Part shown: positions 1 to 5,816 of the stretch, piece after piece
How the letters are laid out: each line of letters starts with the position of its first letter
How positions within the stretch are numbered: the stretch's first letter is position 1
Assembly: GCA_020832725.1 (NCBI GenBank)
Contig: JAFIEC010000363.1
Span: 1 to 6,191 of the forward strand
Direction: 5' to 3'
From: Paracoccaceae bacterium
Lineage (GTDB): Bacteria > Pseudomonadota > Alphaproteobacteria > Rhodobacterales > Rhodobacteraceae
DNA: 6,191 bases
Translations under genes and position numbers: made by a program
Notes under the pieces: model-generated
What the model saw: the letters and a program-made list of their open reading frames with translations, nothing else
The model's database searches: none
What the model was told of the DNA's origin: nothing

Positions 1-320
1 GCTCGGACGACATGATCATCCTGAGGGGCGTGAACGTCTTTCCGACCCAGATCGAGGAGCAGCTTCTGCAGGTGCCGCAATTCGCGCCGCATTTCCAGAT
101 CGTGCTCAGCCGCGAGGGGCGCATGGACGAGATGTGCGTCCAGGTCGAGGCCGTCCCGGGCCTCGACGAGGCCGCCGGCGCCGGGGCTGCCGCCACCCTG
201 CGCCACCGCATCAAGCAGACGGCGGGCATCAGCGTGACCATCAGGATCGGTGCACCGGCCTCAGTGCCGCGCAGCCAGGGCAAGGCCGTGCGCATCATAG
301 ACAACCGTCCACGGGGCTGA
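1..320 (+). CDS. paaK: Phenylacetate-CoA ligase, C-terminal part (5' end outside window)
   Basis: This is the C-terminal end of an adenylate-forming phenylacetate-CoA ligase, the cytoplasmic enzyme that activates phenylacetate to phenylacetyl-CoA with ATP and CoA as the first step of the aerobic paa pathway. The reading frame is open from base 3 to the TGA at 318-320, giving about 105 residues. The piece opens with SDDMIILRGVNVFPTQIEE, the hinge and start of the mobile C-terminal domain that is highly typical of PaaK. It ends with PRSQGKAVRIIDNRP; the lysine in QGKA sits where the family has its conserved C-terminal lysine (family knowledge). The ATG at 12 is internal, not a start. The gene continues upstream, and the TetR gene follows directly in the same frame, so the two are probably co-transcribed. 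Other PaaK-like aryl-CoA ligases share this domain, so the substrate is inferred. Confidence 0.9.
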   Translation, partial: SDDMIILRGVNVFPTQIEEQLLQVPQFAPHFQIVLSREGRMDEMCVQVEAVPGLDEAAGAGAAATLRHRIKQTAGISVTIRIGAPASVPRSQGKAVRIIDNRPRG

Positions 321-323
321 CGC

Positions 324-944
324 TTGGCACGGGGTCTTGCACGCGATCATGACGACAAGCGGATCGCCATTCGCAAGGGGGCCGCGCGCCATTTCGCGCG
401 GCACGGTTATGACCGGGCCTCGATGACCGCGCTGGCGCGCAGTTGCGGGGTCTCCAAGGCGCTGATCTACCACTACTACGACAGCAAGGAGATGCTGCTC
501 TTCGACATCCTCGAGGCACACCTGGGCACGCTTCTCGCCTCGGTCGAGGCCGTGCCCCGGCCGGGCGACGATCCGCGGGGCGAATTGCGCGAAGTCATTC
601 GCGCGATCCTCAGCGCCTATCGCGATGCCGATGCCGAGCATCAGGTGCAGATCGATGCGCTCTCCGCCCTGCCCCCCGACCGGCGTGCGCCTCTTGTGGA
701 TATCCAGCGCCGTCTGGTGCGCCATCTGGCCGATGCCCTCACCGCCGTGGCCCCCCTTTCCGAAGGCCACAGGAGACCCGCCACGATGGCGGTGTTCGGC
801 ATGCTCAACTGGTTCTACATGTGGCACCGGCCCGGTCGCGACATCGGACGCGAGGCCTATGCGGACCTTGTCACCGACATGGTGCTGGGCGGCCTGCCCG
901 CCCTGCTGGCACATTCCGCAGAGGACGGCCCGCCCGAAGCCTGA
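324..944 (+). CDS. TetR/AcrR-family transcriptional regulator, possibly controlling phenylacetate genes
   Basis: This 206-residue protein is a DNA-binding repressor of normal TetR length. The N-terminal helix-turn-helix spans roughly residues 12-58, with the recognition region GVSKALIYHYYDSKE at 42-56. The rest should be the helical ligand-binding and dimerisation domain; its LNWFYMWHRPGRD segment resembles regulators that sense CoA thioesters (my inference from pattern, not a search). The start is a TTG at 324. It is the only usable start: the paaK TGA at 318-320 is in the same frame and the next in-frame ATG (423) would remove half the DNA-binding domain. GGGG at 313-316 sits seven bases upstream as a weak ribosome site. 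The opening MARGLARDHDDKR looks like a genuine N-terminus. The position after paaK suggests a PaaR-like role, responding to phenylacetyl-CoA, but that is inference, so I give no symbol. No separate promoter is visible. Confidence 0.9.
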   Translation: MARGLARDHDDKRIAIRKGAARHFARHGYDRASMTALARSCGVSKALIYHYYDSKEMLLFDILEAHLGTLLASVEAVPRPGDDPRGELREVIRAILSAYRDADAEHQVQIDALSALPPDRRAPLVDIQRRLVRHLADALTAVAPLSEGHRRPATMAVFGMLNWFYMWHRPGRDIGREAYADLVTDMVLGGLPALLAHSAEDGPPEA

Positions 945-957
945 GAAAGCCGCGCCG

Positions 958-2277
958 TCAGAATTCGGGCTTGTGCCGCAACAGTGGCATCAGGTCGCCC
1001 ATGTCCGGGCCATGGTCGCGCCCGGTCAGCGCCTTGCGCAAAGGCATGAATAGCCCCCGACCCTTGCGGCCCGTGGCCTCGCGCACCGCCGTTGTCCACG
1101 AGGACCATGCCTCAGGGCCCCAGGGCGGCGGCGGCAGCAGTTCCAGCGCCACGCGCACGAAATCGGCATCCTCGGGGGCAACATCGGGCGTGGCCCCGTC
1201 CCGGCACAGCCGCCACCAATCCTCCAGATCGGCAAGCACGGTGATGTTCTCCCGCGCCACCTTCCAGAAGAGGGCCTCCTGATCTTCGGGCACGCCAATG
1301 GCCGCCAAATCCGCCCGCACCGCCTCCAGCGGAAGGGCCTGGACATGGGCGCGTGTCAGGGGCAGCAGATCGGCCTCGTCGAACCGGGTGGGCGCCGCGC
1401 CGAACTGGGCCAGATCGAACGCTGCGGCGATCTGGTCGAGATCATCGCTCAGCTCCACCGGCTGGCTGGAGCCCAGCCGCGCCATCAGCGACAGAAGGGC
1501 CGCAGGAGCGATCCCGCGGGCGCGCAGGTCGCGCAGGCTCAGCGTGCCAAGTCGCTTGGACAGCGCCTCTCCCTGAGCGCCGGTCAGCAGCGAATGATGC
1601 GCAAAGGCGGGGGGCGTGGCGCCCAGCGCCCCGATGATCTGGATCTGCGTCGCCGTATTGGTGACGTGATCCGATCCGCGCACGACGTGGCTGACCTCCA
1701 TCTCCACATCATCCACCACCGAGGCCAGCGTATAGAGGACCTGGCCATCGGCCCGGATCAGCACCGGATCCGAAACGCTGGCCGCATCGATCGAGACGGG
1801 CCCAAGGATGCCGTCCTCCCATTCGATGCGGCTCTGATCCAGCCGGAAGCGCCAATAGCCCCCACGTTCCGCCCGCAGGCGGGCCTTTTCGGCCTCGTCC
1901 AGACGCAGCGCCGCGCGATCGTAGACCGGGGGCCGGCCCATGGCCAACTGGCGCTTGCGCTTCAGGTCAAGCTCGGTCGGCGTCTCGAAACACTCGTAAA
2001 GACGGCCCGTTTCGCGCAACCGCTCCGCCGCCGCCTCATAGCGGTCGAGCCGCGCCGATTGCCGCTCCTCCCGGTCCCAGCCAAGGCCCAGCCACGTCAG
2101 GTCCTCGCGGATCGCATCGGCATATTCCGGGCGCGAACGCTCGGGGTCGGTGTCGTCGAGGCGCAGGATGAACCGGCCCTGCGCCTTGCGCGCGATCAGG
2201 TGATTGAACAACGCCGTGCGGAGGTTTCCGACATGCAGAAAACCGGTGGGCGACGGGGCGAAACGGGTCACGATCAT
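958..2277 (-). CDS. gltX: Glutamate-tRNA ligase (GluRS), second-copy alphaproteobacterial type
   Basis: This class I aminoacyl-tRNA synthetase of 439 residues charges tRNA with glutamate in the cytoplasm. The Rossmann catalytic domain starts at once with RFAPSPTGFLHVGN; the HIGH signature is H15-V-G-N18. DDTDPERS is at 41-48 and RGSDHVTNTATQIQI at 200-214. The KMSKS-equivalent loop reads ALSKR at 238-242. The helical anticodon-binding domain follows, ending in a conserved RGLFMPLRKALTGRDHGP block at 407-424. The length is at the short end of the bacterial range. The frame stays open 26 codons further upstream, but the ATG at 2275-2277 is chosen because AAGGAG lies six bases before it and the conserved sequence begins there. 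Many alphaproteobacteria carry two GluRS genes, one sometimes specialised for Glu-tRNA(Gln), the GatCAB substrate. The RGSDHVTNTA and ALSKR forms suggest this is the second type (inference). It converges on the TetR gene, 13 bases apart. Confidence 0.95.
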   Translation of the reverse strand: MIVTRFAPSPTGFLHVGNLRTALFNHLIARKAQGRFILRLDDTDPERSRPEYADAIREDLTWLGLGWDREERQSARLDRYEAAAERLRETGRLYECFETPTELDLKRKRQLAMGRPPVYDRAALRLDEAEKARLRAERGGYWRFRLDQSRIEWEDGILGPVSIDAASVSDPVLIRADGQVLYTLASVVDDVEMEVSHVVRGSDHVTNTATQIQIIGALGATPPAFAHHSLLTGAQGEALSKRLGTLSLRDLRARGIAPAALLSLMARLGSSQPVELSDDLDQIAAAFDLAQFGAAPTRFDEADLLPLTRAHVQALPLEAVRADLAAIGVPEDQEALFWKVARENITVLADLEDWWRLCRDGATPDVAPEDADFVRVALELLPPPPWGPEAWSSWTTAVREATGRKGRGLFMPLRKALTGRDHGPDMGDLMPLLRHKPEF

Positions 2278-2283
2278 GGCGGG

Positions 2284-2289
2284 CTCCTT
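2284..2289 (-). promoter_or_regulatory. Shine-Dalgarno site of gltX
   Basis: On the minus strand this reads AAGGAG, six bases before the ATG at 2275-2277. It is the strongest ribosome site in the window. It settles the gltX start against the longer open frame, which would add 26 residues unlike any GluRS N-terminus. Confidence 0.8.
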
Positions 2290-2313
2290 GTCCGGAGGCT
2301 CTTTCACAGGGCC

Positions 2314-2333
2314 GCAGAATTGTCCATATCTGC
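2314..2333. repeat. Imperfect inverted repeat, candidate operator
   Basis: GCAGA at 2314-2318 and TCTGC at 2329-2333 are perfect inverted arms around ten bases. Inside them, TG at 2321-2322 pairs with CA at 2325-2326, so 14 of 20 positions obey two-fold symmetry. The site lies in the divergent gap and covers the only -35-like hexamer there, as expected for an operator. Binding by a dimeric regulator is inference; no regulator is identified and a 20-base dyad of this quality can arise by chance. Confidence 0.3.
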
Positions 2334-2348
2334 ACGAGGGGGGGGACC

Positions 2349-2783
2349 ATGCCACAGCCGGACACGCAGGATGACACCACCGACTGGGCTGCGGTTCGCG
2401 CGCCCACGCTCGAGGGTTTCATCGAGATGGCGGAGGCGGCCCGCGCCGCGCTTCCCGACCCTTTCGCAACCGCCGCCGCCGAGGTCGCCCTTCGGGTCGA
2501 GGATTTCCCGTCCGACTCCATGCTGGATGATCTGGGTATCGACAGCCCGTTCGACCTCACCGGCCTCTACGAGGGCATCCCGATGACCGAGAAGTCGGTC
2601 ATGGATCAGCCCGGGCAGCCGGACACCATATGGCTGTTTCGCAGACCGATCCTCGAGGAATGGATCGAGCGTGGCGACGTGGCGCTGGGCCACCTGGTCG
2701 GCCATGTGCTGGTGCACGAAATGGCCCATCACTTCGGCTGGTCCGACGACGACATCGCCGCGATCGACCCGTGGTGGGAGTGA
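2349..2783 (+). CDS. Small zincin-like metallopeptidase family protein
   Basis: This 144-residue protein belongs to the small bacterial zincin-like family (Pfam Zincin_1, formerly DUF1025). The zinc motif HEMAHHFGWSDDDI is at residues 123-136: H123 and H127 are the expected metal ligands, E124 the catalytic base, and the HHFG-x-x-D form is diagnostic of the family. Other family blocks are visible: the VEDFPSD segment near residue 50, LTGLYEGIPMTEKS near 73-86, and DTIWLFRRPILEEW around 92-105. There is no signal peptide or membrane segment, so it is presumably cytoplasmic. The ATG at 2349 has GAGG at 2336-2339 nine bases upstream, within a G-rich stretch; the first 20 or so residues are polar and probably not part of the fold. 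As far as I know the family's substrate and biological role are not established. It is divergent from gltX and converges on dapA, which says little about its job. Confidence 0.9.
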   Translation: MPQPDTQDDTTDWAAVRAPTLEGFIEMAEAARAALPDPFATAAAEVALRVEDFPSDSMLDDLGIDSPFDLTGLYEGIPMTEKSVMDQPGQPDTIWLFRRPILEEWIERGDVALGHLVGHVLVHEMAHHFGWSDDDIAAIDPWWE

Positions 2784-2799
2784 CGACACGTCCCGCGCG

Positions 2800-3675
2800 T
2801 CAGCCCAGCAGGCCCAACCCTTCCATCGCCGCGCGGATTGCCCGGCGCGTCTCGGCACCCGGCTCCTGCAGCGGCAGGCGCACCTCTGCCGAACAGCGCC
2901 CCAGAAGCGACAGCGCATATTTCGCCCCCGAGACCCCGGGCTCGAGGAAGACCGCGTCATGCAACGGCATCAGTGCGTCGTGCAGCGCCAGCATGCGGTC
3001 GCGGTCTCCGGACAGGCTGGCCTCCTGAAAGTCCGCACATTGACGGGGGGCGACATTGGCCGTGACCGAAATGCAGCCCACGCCGCCCTGCGCATTGAAT
3101 CCGGGAGCCGAGGCATCCTCGCCCGAGAGCTGGACGAAATCGGGCCCGCACAGCGCCCGCTGTCGCGAGACCCGGGCGACATCTCCGGTCGCGTCCTTCA
3201 CCCCGATGATCCGGGGCAGACGGGCCAGACGGGCCATGGTGGCAGGGGCCATGTCCACCACTGACCGGCCGGGAATGTTGTAGATGATGATGGGCAGTGC
3301 GCAGCATTCGTGCAACGCGCTGAAATGGGCGATCAGCCCCTCCTGCGTCGGCTTGTTGTAATAGGGCGTGACCACCAGCGCCGCCGCCGCACCCACGCTC
3401 TCGGCGTGGCGCATGAAGCGGATCGCCTCGACCGTGTTGTTCGAGCCGGCCCCGGCGATCACTGGCACGCGGCCGGCGGCGGCCGCGACCACCACCTCGA
3501 TCACCTTCTCGTGTTCCTCATGGGTCAGCGTGGGACTCTCGCCGGTGGTGCCCACCGGAACCAGCGCCGACGAGCCTTCGGCGATCTGCCACTCAACAAG
3601 CGCTTCCAGCGCCGGAATATCCAGCGCCCCGTCGCGGAAGGGTGTCACGAGGGCGGGAATGGAACCAGAGAACAT
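2800..3675 (-). CDS. dapA: 4-hydroxy-tetrahydrodipicolinate synthase
   Basis: DapA condenses pyruvate with L-aspartate-4-semialdehyde, the committed step toward meso-diaminopimelate (for peptidoglycan) and lysine, in the cytoplasm. The protein is a complete 291-residue TIM barrel, the normal length. Every key residue is present one position before its E. coli number: the GTTGES loop with T43 and T44, Y106 in the TPYYNKPTQEG block, Y132 of the catalytic triad, R137 in YNIPGRS that binds the aldehyde's carboxylate, and Schiff-base lysine K160 in GVKDATGD. The start is the ATG at 3673-3675, with GAAAGG seven bases upstream. The open frame runs 18 codons further, but that Pro/Ala-rich extension reaches into the probable -10 box and is unlike DapA. 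It diverges from the slt gene across 128 bases and converges on the metallopeptidase gene with 16 bases between stops. Confidence 0.97.
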   Translation of the reverse strand: MFSGSIPALVTPFRDGALDIPALEALVEWQIAEGSSALVPVGTTGESPTLTHEEHEKVIEVVVAAAAGRVPVIAGAGSNNTVEAIRFMRHAESVGAAAALVVTPYYNKPTQEGLIAHFSALHECCALPIIIYNIPGRSVVDMAPATMARLARLPRIIGVKDATGDVARVSRQRALCGPDFVQLSGEDASAPGFNAQGGVGCISVTANVAPRQCADFQEASLSGDRDRMLALHDALMPLHDAVFLEPGVSGAKYALSLLGRCSAEVRLPLQEPGAETRRAIRAAMEGLGLLG

Positions 3676-3682
3676 TGGCGGA

Positions 3683-3688
3683 CCTTTC
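3683..3688 (-). promoter_or_regulatory. Shine-Dalgarno site of dapA
   Basis: On the minus strand this reads GAAAGG, seven bases before the ATG at 3673-3675. It supports that start over the in-frame upstream candidate at 3727-3729. Confidence 0.65.
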
Positions 3689-3725
3689 GCGGCTGCACCC
3701 GGTGGCGCGGGCCCCGGCGGCGCGG

Positions 3726-3754
3726 ACACTAGCCGCGATGCGCCACCTTGCCAA
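3726..3754 (-). promoter_or_regulatory. dapA: Probable dapA promoter
   Basis: On the minus strand, TTGGCA (3749-3754) matches five of six bases of a housekeeping -35 box. After exactly 17 bases comes TAGTGT (3726-3731), which keeps the T, A and final T of the -10 consensus, as is common in GC-rich alphaproteobacteria. Transcription would begin near 3719 and leave a leader of about 44 bases. The -35 box shares its bases with that of the opposing slt promoter. Predicted by eye only. Confidence 0.5.
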
Positions 3755-3775
3755 GCAGCGCGGCGCCGTTAGGCT
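3748..3775 (+). promoter_or_regulatory. Probable slt promoter
   Basis: TTGCCA (3748-3753) matches five of six -35 bases and is followed after 16 bases by TAGGCT (3770-3775), which keeps T, A and the final T of the -10 box. A start near 3782 would give a leader of about 22 bases with the ribosome site at 3793-3799 in the right place. It overlaps the dapA -35 box on the opposite strand. Predicted by eye only. Confidence 0.45.
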
Positions 3776-3792
3776 GCCCTCCGTATACCCCC

Positions 3793-3799
3793 GGGAGAG
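3793..3799 (+). promoter_or_regulatory. Shine-Dalgarno site of the slt gene
   Basis: GGGAGAG, with its GGAG core ending six bases before the ATG at 3804. It decides the start of the transglycosylase gene, which otherwise has a frame open 54 codons further upstream, and it places the signal peptide at the true N-terminus. Confidence 0.7.
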
Positions 3800-3803
3800 C
3801 CAG

Positions 3804-5783
3804 ATGCCGCGCCCTTCGACCCGCCTTCTCGCCGCACTGAGCCTGTGCCTGTGCCTTTGGGCCGTGTTTCACGCCGGGCAGGGCACAGCACGTTCCCCGG
3901 AGGAAATAGCAGCACAGCTGGGCGAGGCGGTTGTGGCCGCGCGGGGACGGGACTGGGCGCAGGCCGAAGCGCTGGCGGCGGGCGTCCCCGACCCTGTCGC
4001 GCGCGACATCATCGCCTGGACACGGCTGCGCACGGGCGAGGGGCGCGTTGCTGCATATCTCGAATATCTTGCCCGAAACCCCGACTCCCCGGGACTGGAC
4101 CAGCTGCACCGGGCCGGAGAGGCAGCGATGGCGCAACAGGCGCGACCGGCCGAGGTGCGCGTCTATTTCGAGAACCGCGAACCCCGCACGGGTACCGGCG
4201 CGCTCGGCCTGGCCGCCGCACTGGCAGCAGACGGTCGGGGCGAAGAGGCCGATGGGGTGCTCGTCGCGGCCTGGAAGGAGATACCGCTCACCCCCGAAGA
4301 GGAAGACGCCTTTCTGGCAGCCCATGCCCGCCTTCTGGCACCGCATCACGAAAGACGGCTCGATACGCTATTGTGGCGCGGCCTGACCGAGGAGGCCGAG
4401 CGCATGCTGCCCCGCGTCTCCGAGGATTGGCGCTTGCTGGGCAGTGCGCGAATCGCGCTGCGCCGTGATGTCGCCGGGGTGGATGCCCGGATCGCCGCCG
4501 TGCCTGCCGCCCTTCGCGGTCACCCGGGCCTTGCATGGGAGCGGTTCCTGTGGCGCGACCGGCGGGGCCGCACCGATGATGCCCGCGACCTGATGCTGGA
4601 GCAAAGCCTCTCGGCCGAGGCCTTGGGAGAGCCCGAACGCTGGGCCGCGCGCCGCCGCGCCTTTGCCCGCTCGGCGCTGCGCGCAGGCGAGGACCGCCTT
4701 GCCCATGAACTGGCCTCGCGCCACTTCACCACCGCCGAGGCGGGTTTCGACCATGCCGATCTGGAGTGGATCGCGGGATATGTCGCCCTTGTGCGGCTCA
4801 ACGAGCCCCGGCGCGCCGTCGCCCATTTCGAGGCTTTCGGGCAGGCGGTCTCGGGGCCGATCAGCCTTGGACGGGCGGGCTATTGGCTGGGCCGGGCCCG
4901 GGAAGCGGCGGGCGACACCGAAGGGGCCGCGGCGGCCTTTGCCGAGGGCGCGCGCCACCAGACCAGCTTTTACGGCCAGCTTGCCGCGATCCGCGCGGGC
5001 GTTTCCGCAGACCCGGCGCTGGCCGGGCGCGAAGACGTGCCCGACTGGCGCAATTCCGACTTCGTCGACACGCCCCTGATGCGGGCGGGCCTGCTGCTCT
5101 ATCTCGCCGGGGAACGTGTGCAGGCGCTGCGCTTCTTCCAGCACATCGCGGATATCGCCTCCGAAGACGATATCGGCACGCTTGGCACCCTCCTGCTGGA
5201 ACTGAACGAGCCCTTCCTTGCGCTGCGCGTGGCCAAGAGGGCCGCCGCGCGCGGCATCATCTGGAACGCACCCTATTACCCCATCACCGAGATCGCCGCG
5301 ATGGATCTGGCGGTGCCCCCCGAGGTGGCCCTTGCCATCGCCCGGCAGGAAAGCGAGTTCAATCCGGTCGTGCGCAGCCCCGCGGGCGCGCTGGGCCTGA
5401 TGCAACTGATGCCGCGCACGGCCGAAGCCATGGCCTCGTCTATCGGCGAGCCGTATTCCGAGGCGCGGCTGACCGCCGACATCCCCTACAACGCCCGGCT
5501 GGGGGCGGCCTATCTGGCCGAGCGGCTGGAGGAATACGATGGATCGCTGCTGCTGAGTTTTGCCGCCTACAACGCGGGGCCGGCGCGTGTGCGGCGCTGG
5601 CTGGCCGAGATCGGAGACCCCCGCAAGGGTGACATAGACCCCGTCGACTGGATCGAGCTTCTGCCGTTCAACGAGACGCGCAACTACGTCATGCGCACCA
5701 TGGAAGCGCTGGACATCTACCGGGCGCGGCTGAACGGGACGGTCGGCACACTCTCCCTCGACAGCGAACTGGGGCGGCGCTGA
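3804..5783 (+). CDS. Exported Slt-type lytic murein transglycosylase
   Basis: This 659-residue enzyme cleaves the MurNAc-GlcNAc bond of peptidoglycan non-hydrolytically, leaving 1,6-anhydroMurNAc ends. The N-terminus is a signal peptide: a short basic start (MPRPSTR), then hydrophobic LLAALSLCLCLWAVFHA, with likely cleavage near residues 24-29. No proper lipobox precedes the cysteines, so a soluble periplasmic protein is expected. Residues about 30-490 are Ala/Glu/Arg-rich helical repeats like the superhelical ring of Slt70. The lysozyme-like catalytic domain is about 500-640: catalytic E516 in ARQESEFNP, GLMQLMP at 531-537, AAYNAGP at 587-593, and LPFNETRNYV at 620-629, all hallmarks of the Slt family. 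The start at 3804 is chosen for its ribosome site and signal peptide; the upstream in-frame extension overlaps the promoter region. It faces a second transglycosylase gene tail to tail, 33 bases away. Confidence 0.95.
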   Translation: MPRPSTRLLAALSLCLCLWAVFHAGQGTARSPEEIAAQLGEAVVAARGRDWAQAEALAAGVPDPVARDIIAWTRLRTGEGRVAAYLEYLARNPDSPGLDQLHRAGEAAMAQQARPAEVRVYFENREPRTGTGALGLAAALAADGRGEEADGVLVAAWKEIPLTPEEEDAFLAAHARLLAPHHERRLDTLLWRGLTEEAERMLPRVSEDWRLLGSARIALRRDVAGVDARIAAVPAALRGHPGLAWERFLWRDRRGRTDDARDLMLEQSLSAEALGEPERWAARRRAFARSALRAGEDRLAHELASRHFTTAEAGFDHADLEWIAGYVALVRLNEPRRAVAHFEAFGQAVSGPISLGRAGYWLGRAREAAGDTEGAAAAFAEGARHQTSFYGQLAAIRAGVSADPALAGREDVPDWRNSDFVDTPLMRAGLLLYLAGERVQALRFFQHIADIASEDDIGTLGTLLLELNEPFLALRVAKRAAARGIIWNAPYYPITEIAAMDLAVPPEVALAIARQESEFNPVVRSPAGALGLMQLMPRTAEAMASSIGEPYSEARLTADIPYNARLGAAYLAERLEEYDGSLLLSFAAYNAGPARVRRWLAEIGDPRKGDIDPVDWIELLPFNETRNYVMRTMEALDIYRARLNGTVGTLSLDSELGRR

Positions 5784-5816
5784 CGCCGGGCCGGAAGGCT
5801 GCTTGCGCGCGCATCC

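Larger units (their letters stand above)
2278..2348. promoter_or_regulatory. Divergent intergenic region of gltX and the metallopeptidase gene
   Basis: These 71 bases must carry the 5' signals of both genes unless transcription enters from further away. On the minus strand, TGGACA (2321-2326) matches five of six bases of a -35 box, but no good -10 follows at 16-18 bases, and such a promoter would start almost on top of the gltX ribosome site. On the plus strand I see no convincing promoter. An imperfect dyad lies at 2314-2333, and a run of eight G at 2338-2345 precedes the metallopeptidase ATG. Confidence 0.45.

Noticed and set aside
261..914. 217-codon open frame on the minus strand opposite paaK and the TetR gene
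   Set aside because: The + strand reading has a full TetR helix-turn-helix and correct length; the antisense product resembles no family.
1345..2586. 413-codon open frame on + running through gltX, the divergent gap and into the metallopeptidase gene
   Set aside because: It spans two well-supported genes in other frames and crosses their promoter region. Its composition is low-complexity Arg/Gly/Ala, with no domain.
3676..3729. N-terminal extension of DapA starting at 3729
   Set aside because: The Pro/Ala-rich 18 residues are absent from DapA proteins, the start would fall in the likely -10 box, and the ATG at 3673-3675 has its own ribosome site.
3642..3803. N-terminal extension of the Slt protein (frame open from 3642, with another ATG at 3738)
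   Set aside because: It would put 22-54 residues ahead of the signal peptide and overlap the dapA start. The ATG at 3804 has a good ribosome site.
4368..5405. Long open frame (345 codons) on the minus strand opposite the slt gene
   Set aside because: It lies wholly within a gene with clear Slt motifs on the other strand. The translation shows no recognisable domain and is the usual antisense shadow of GC-rich codon use.
5775..5788. Possible terminator hairpin CGGCG-CTGA-CGCCG at the end of the slt gene
   Set aside because: The stem is only five base pairs, overlaps the stop codon and is not followed by a T-run; such stems are common at this GC content.
5804..5813. Palindrome TGCGCGCGCA between the two transglycosylase genes
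   Set aside because: Alternating GC is expected by chance here, it has no loop for a terminator, and it is in a convergent gap where an operator is unlikely.
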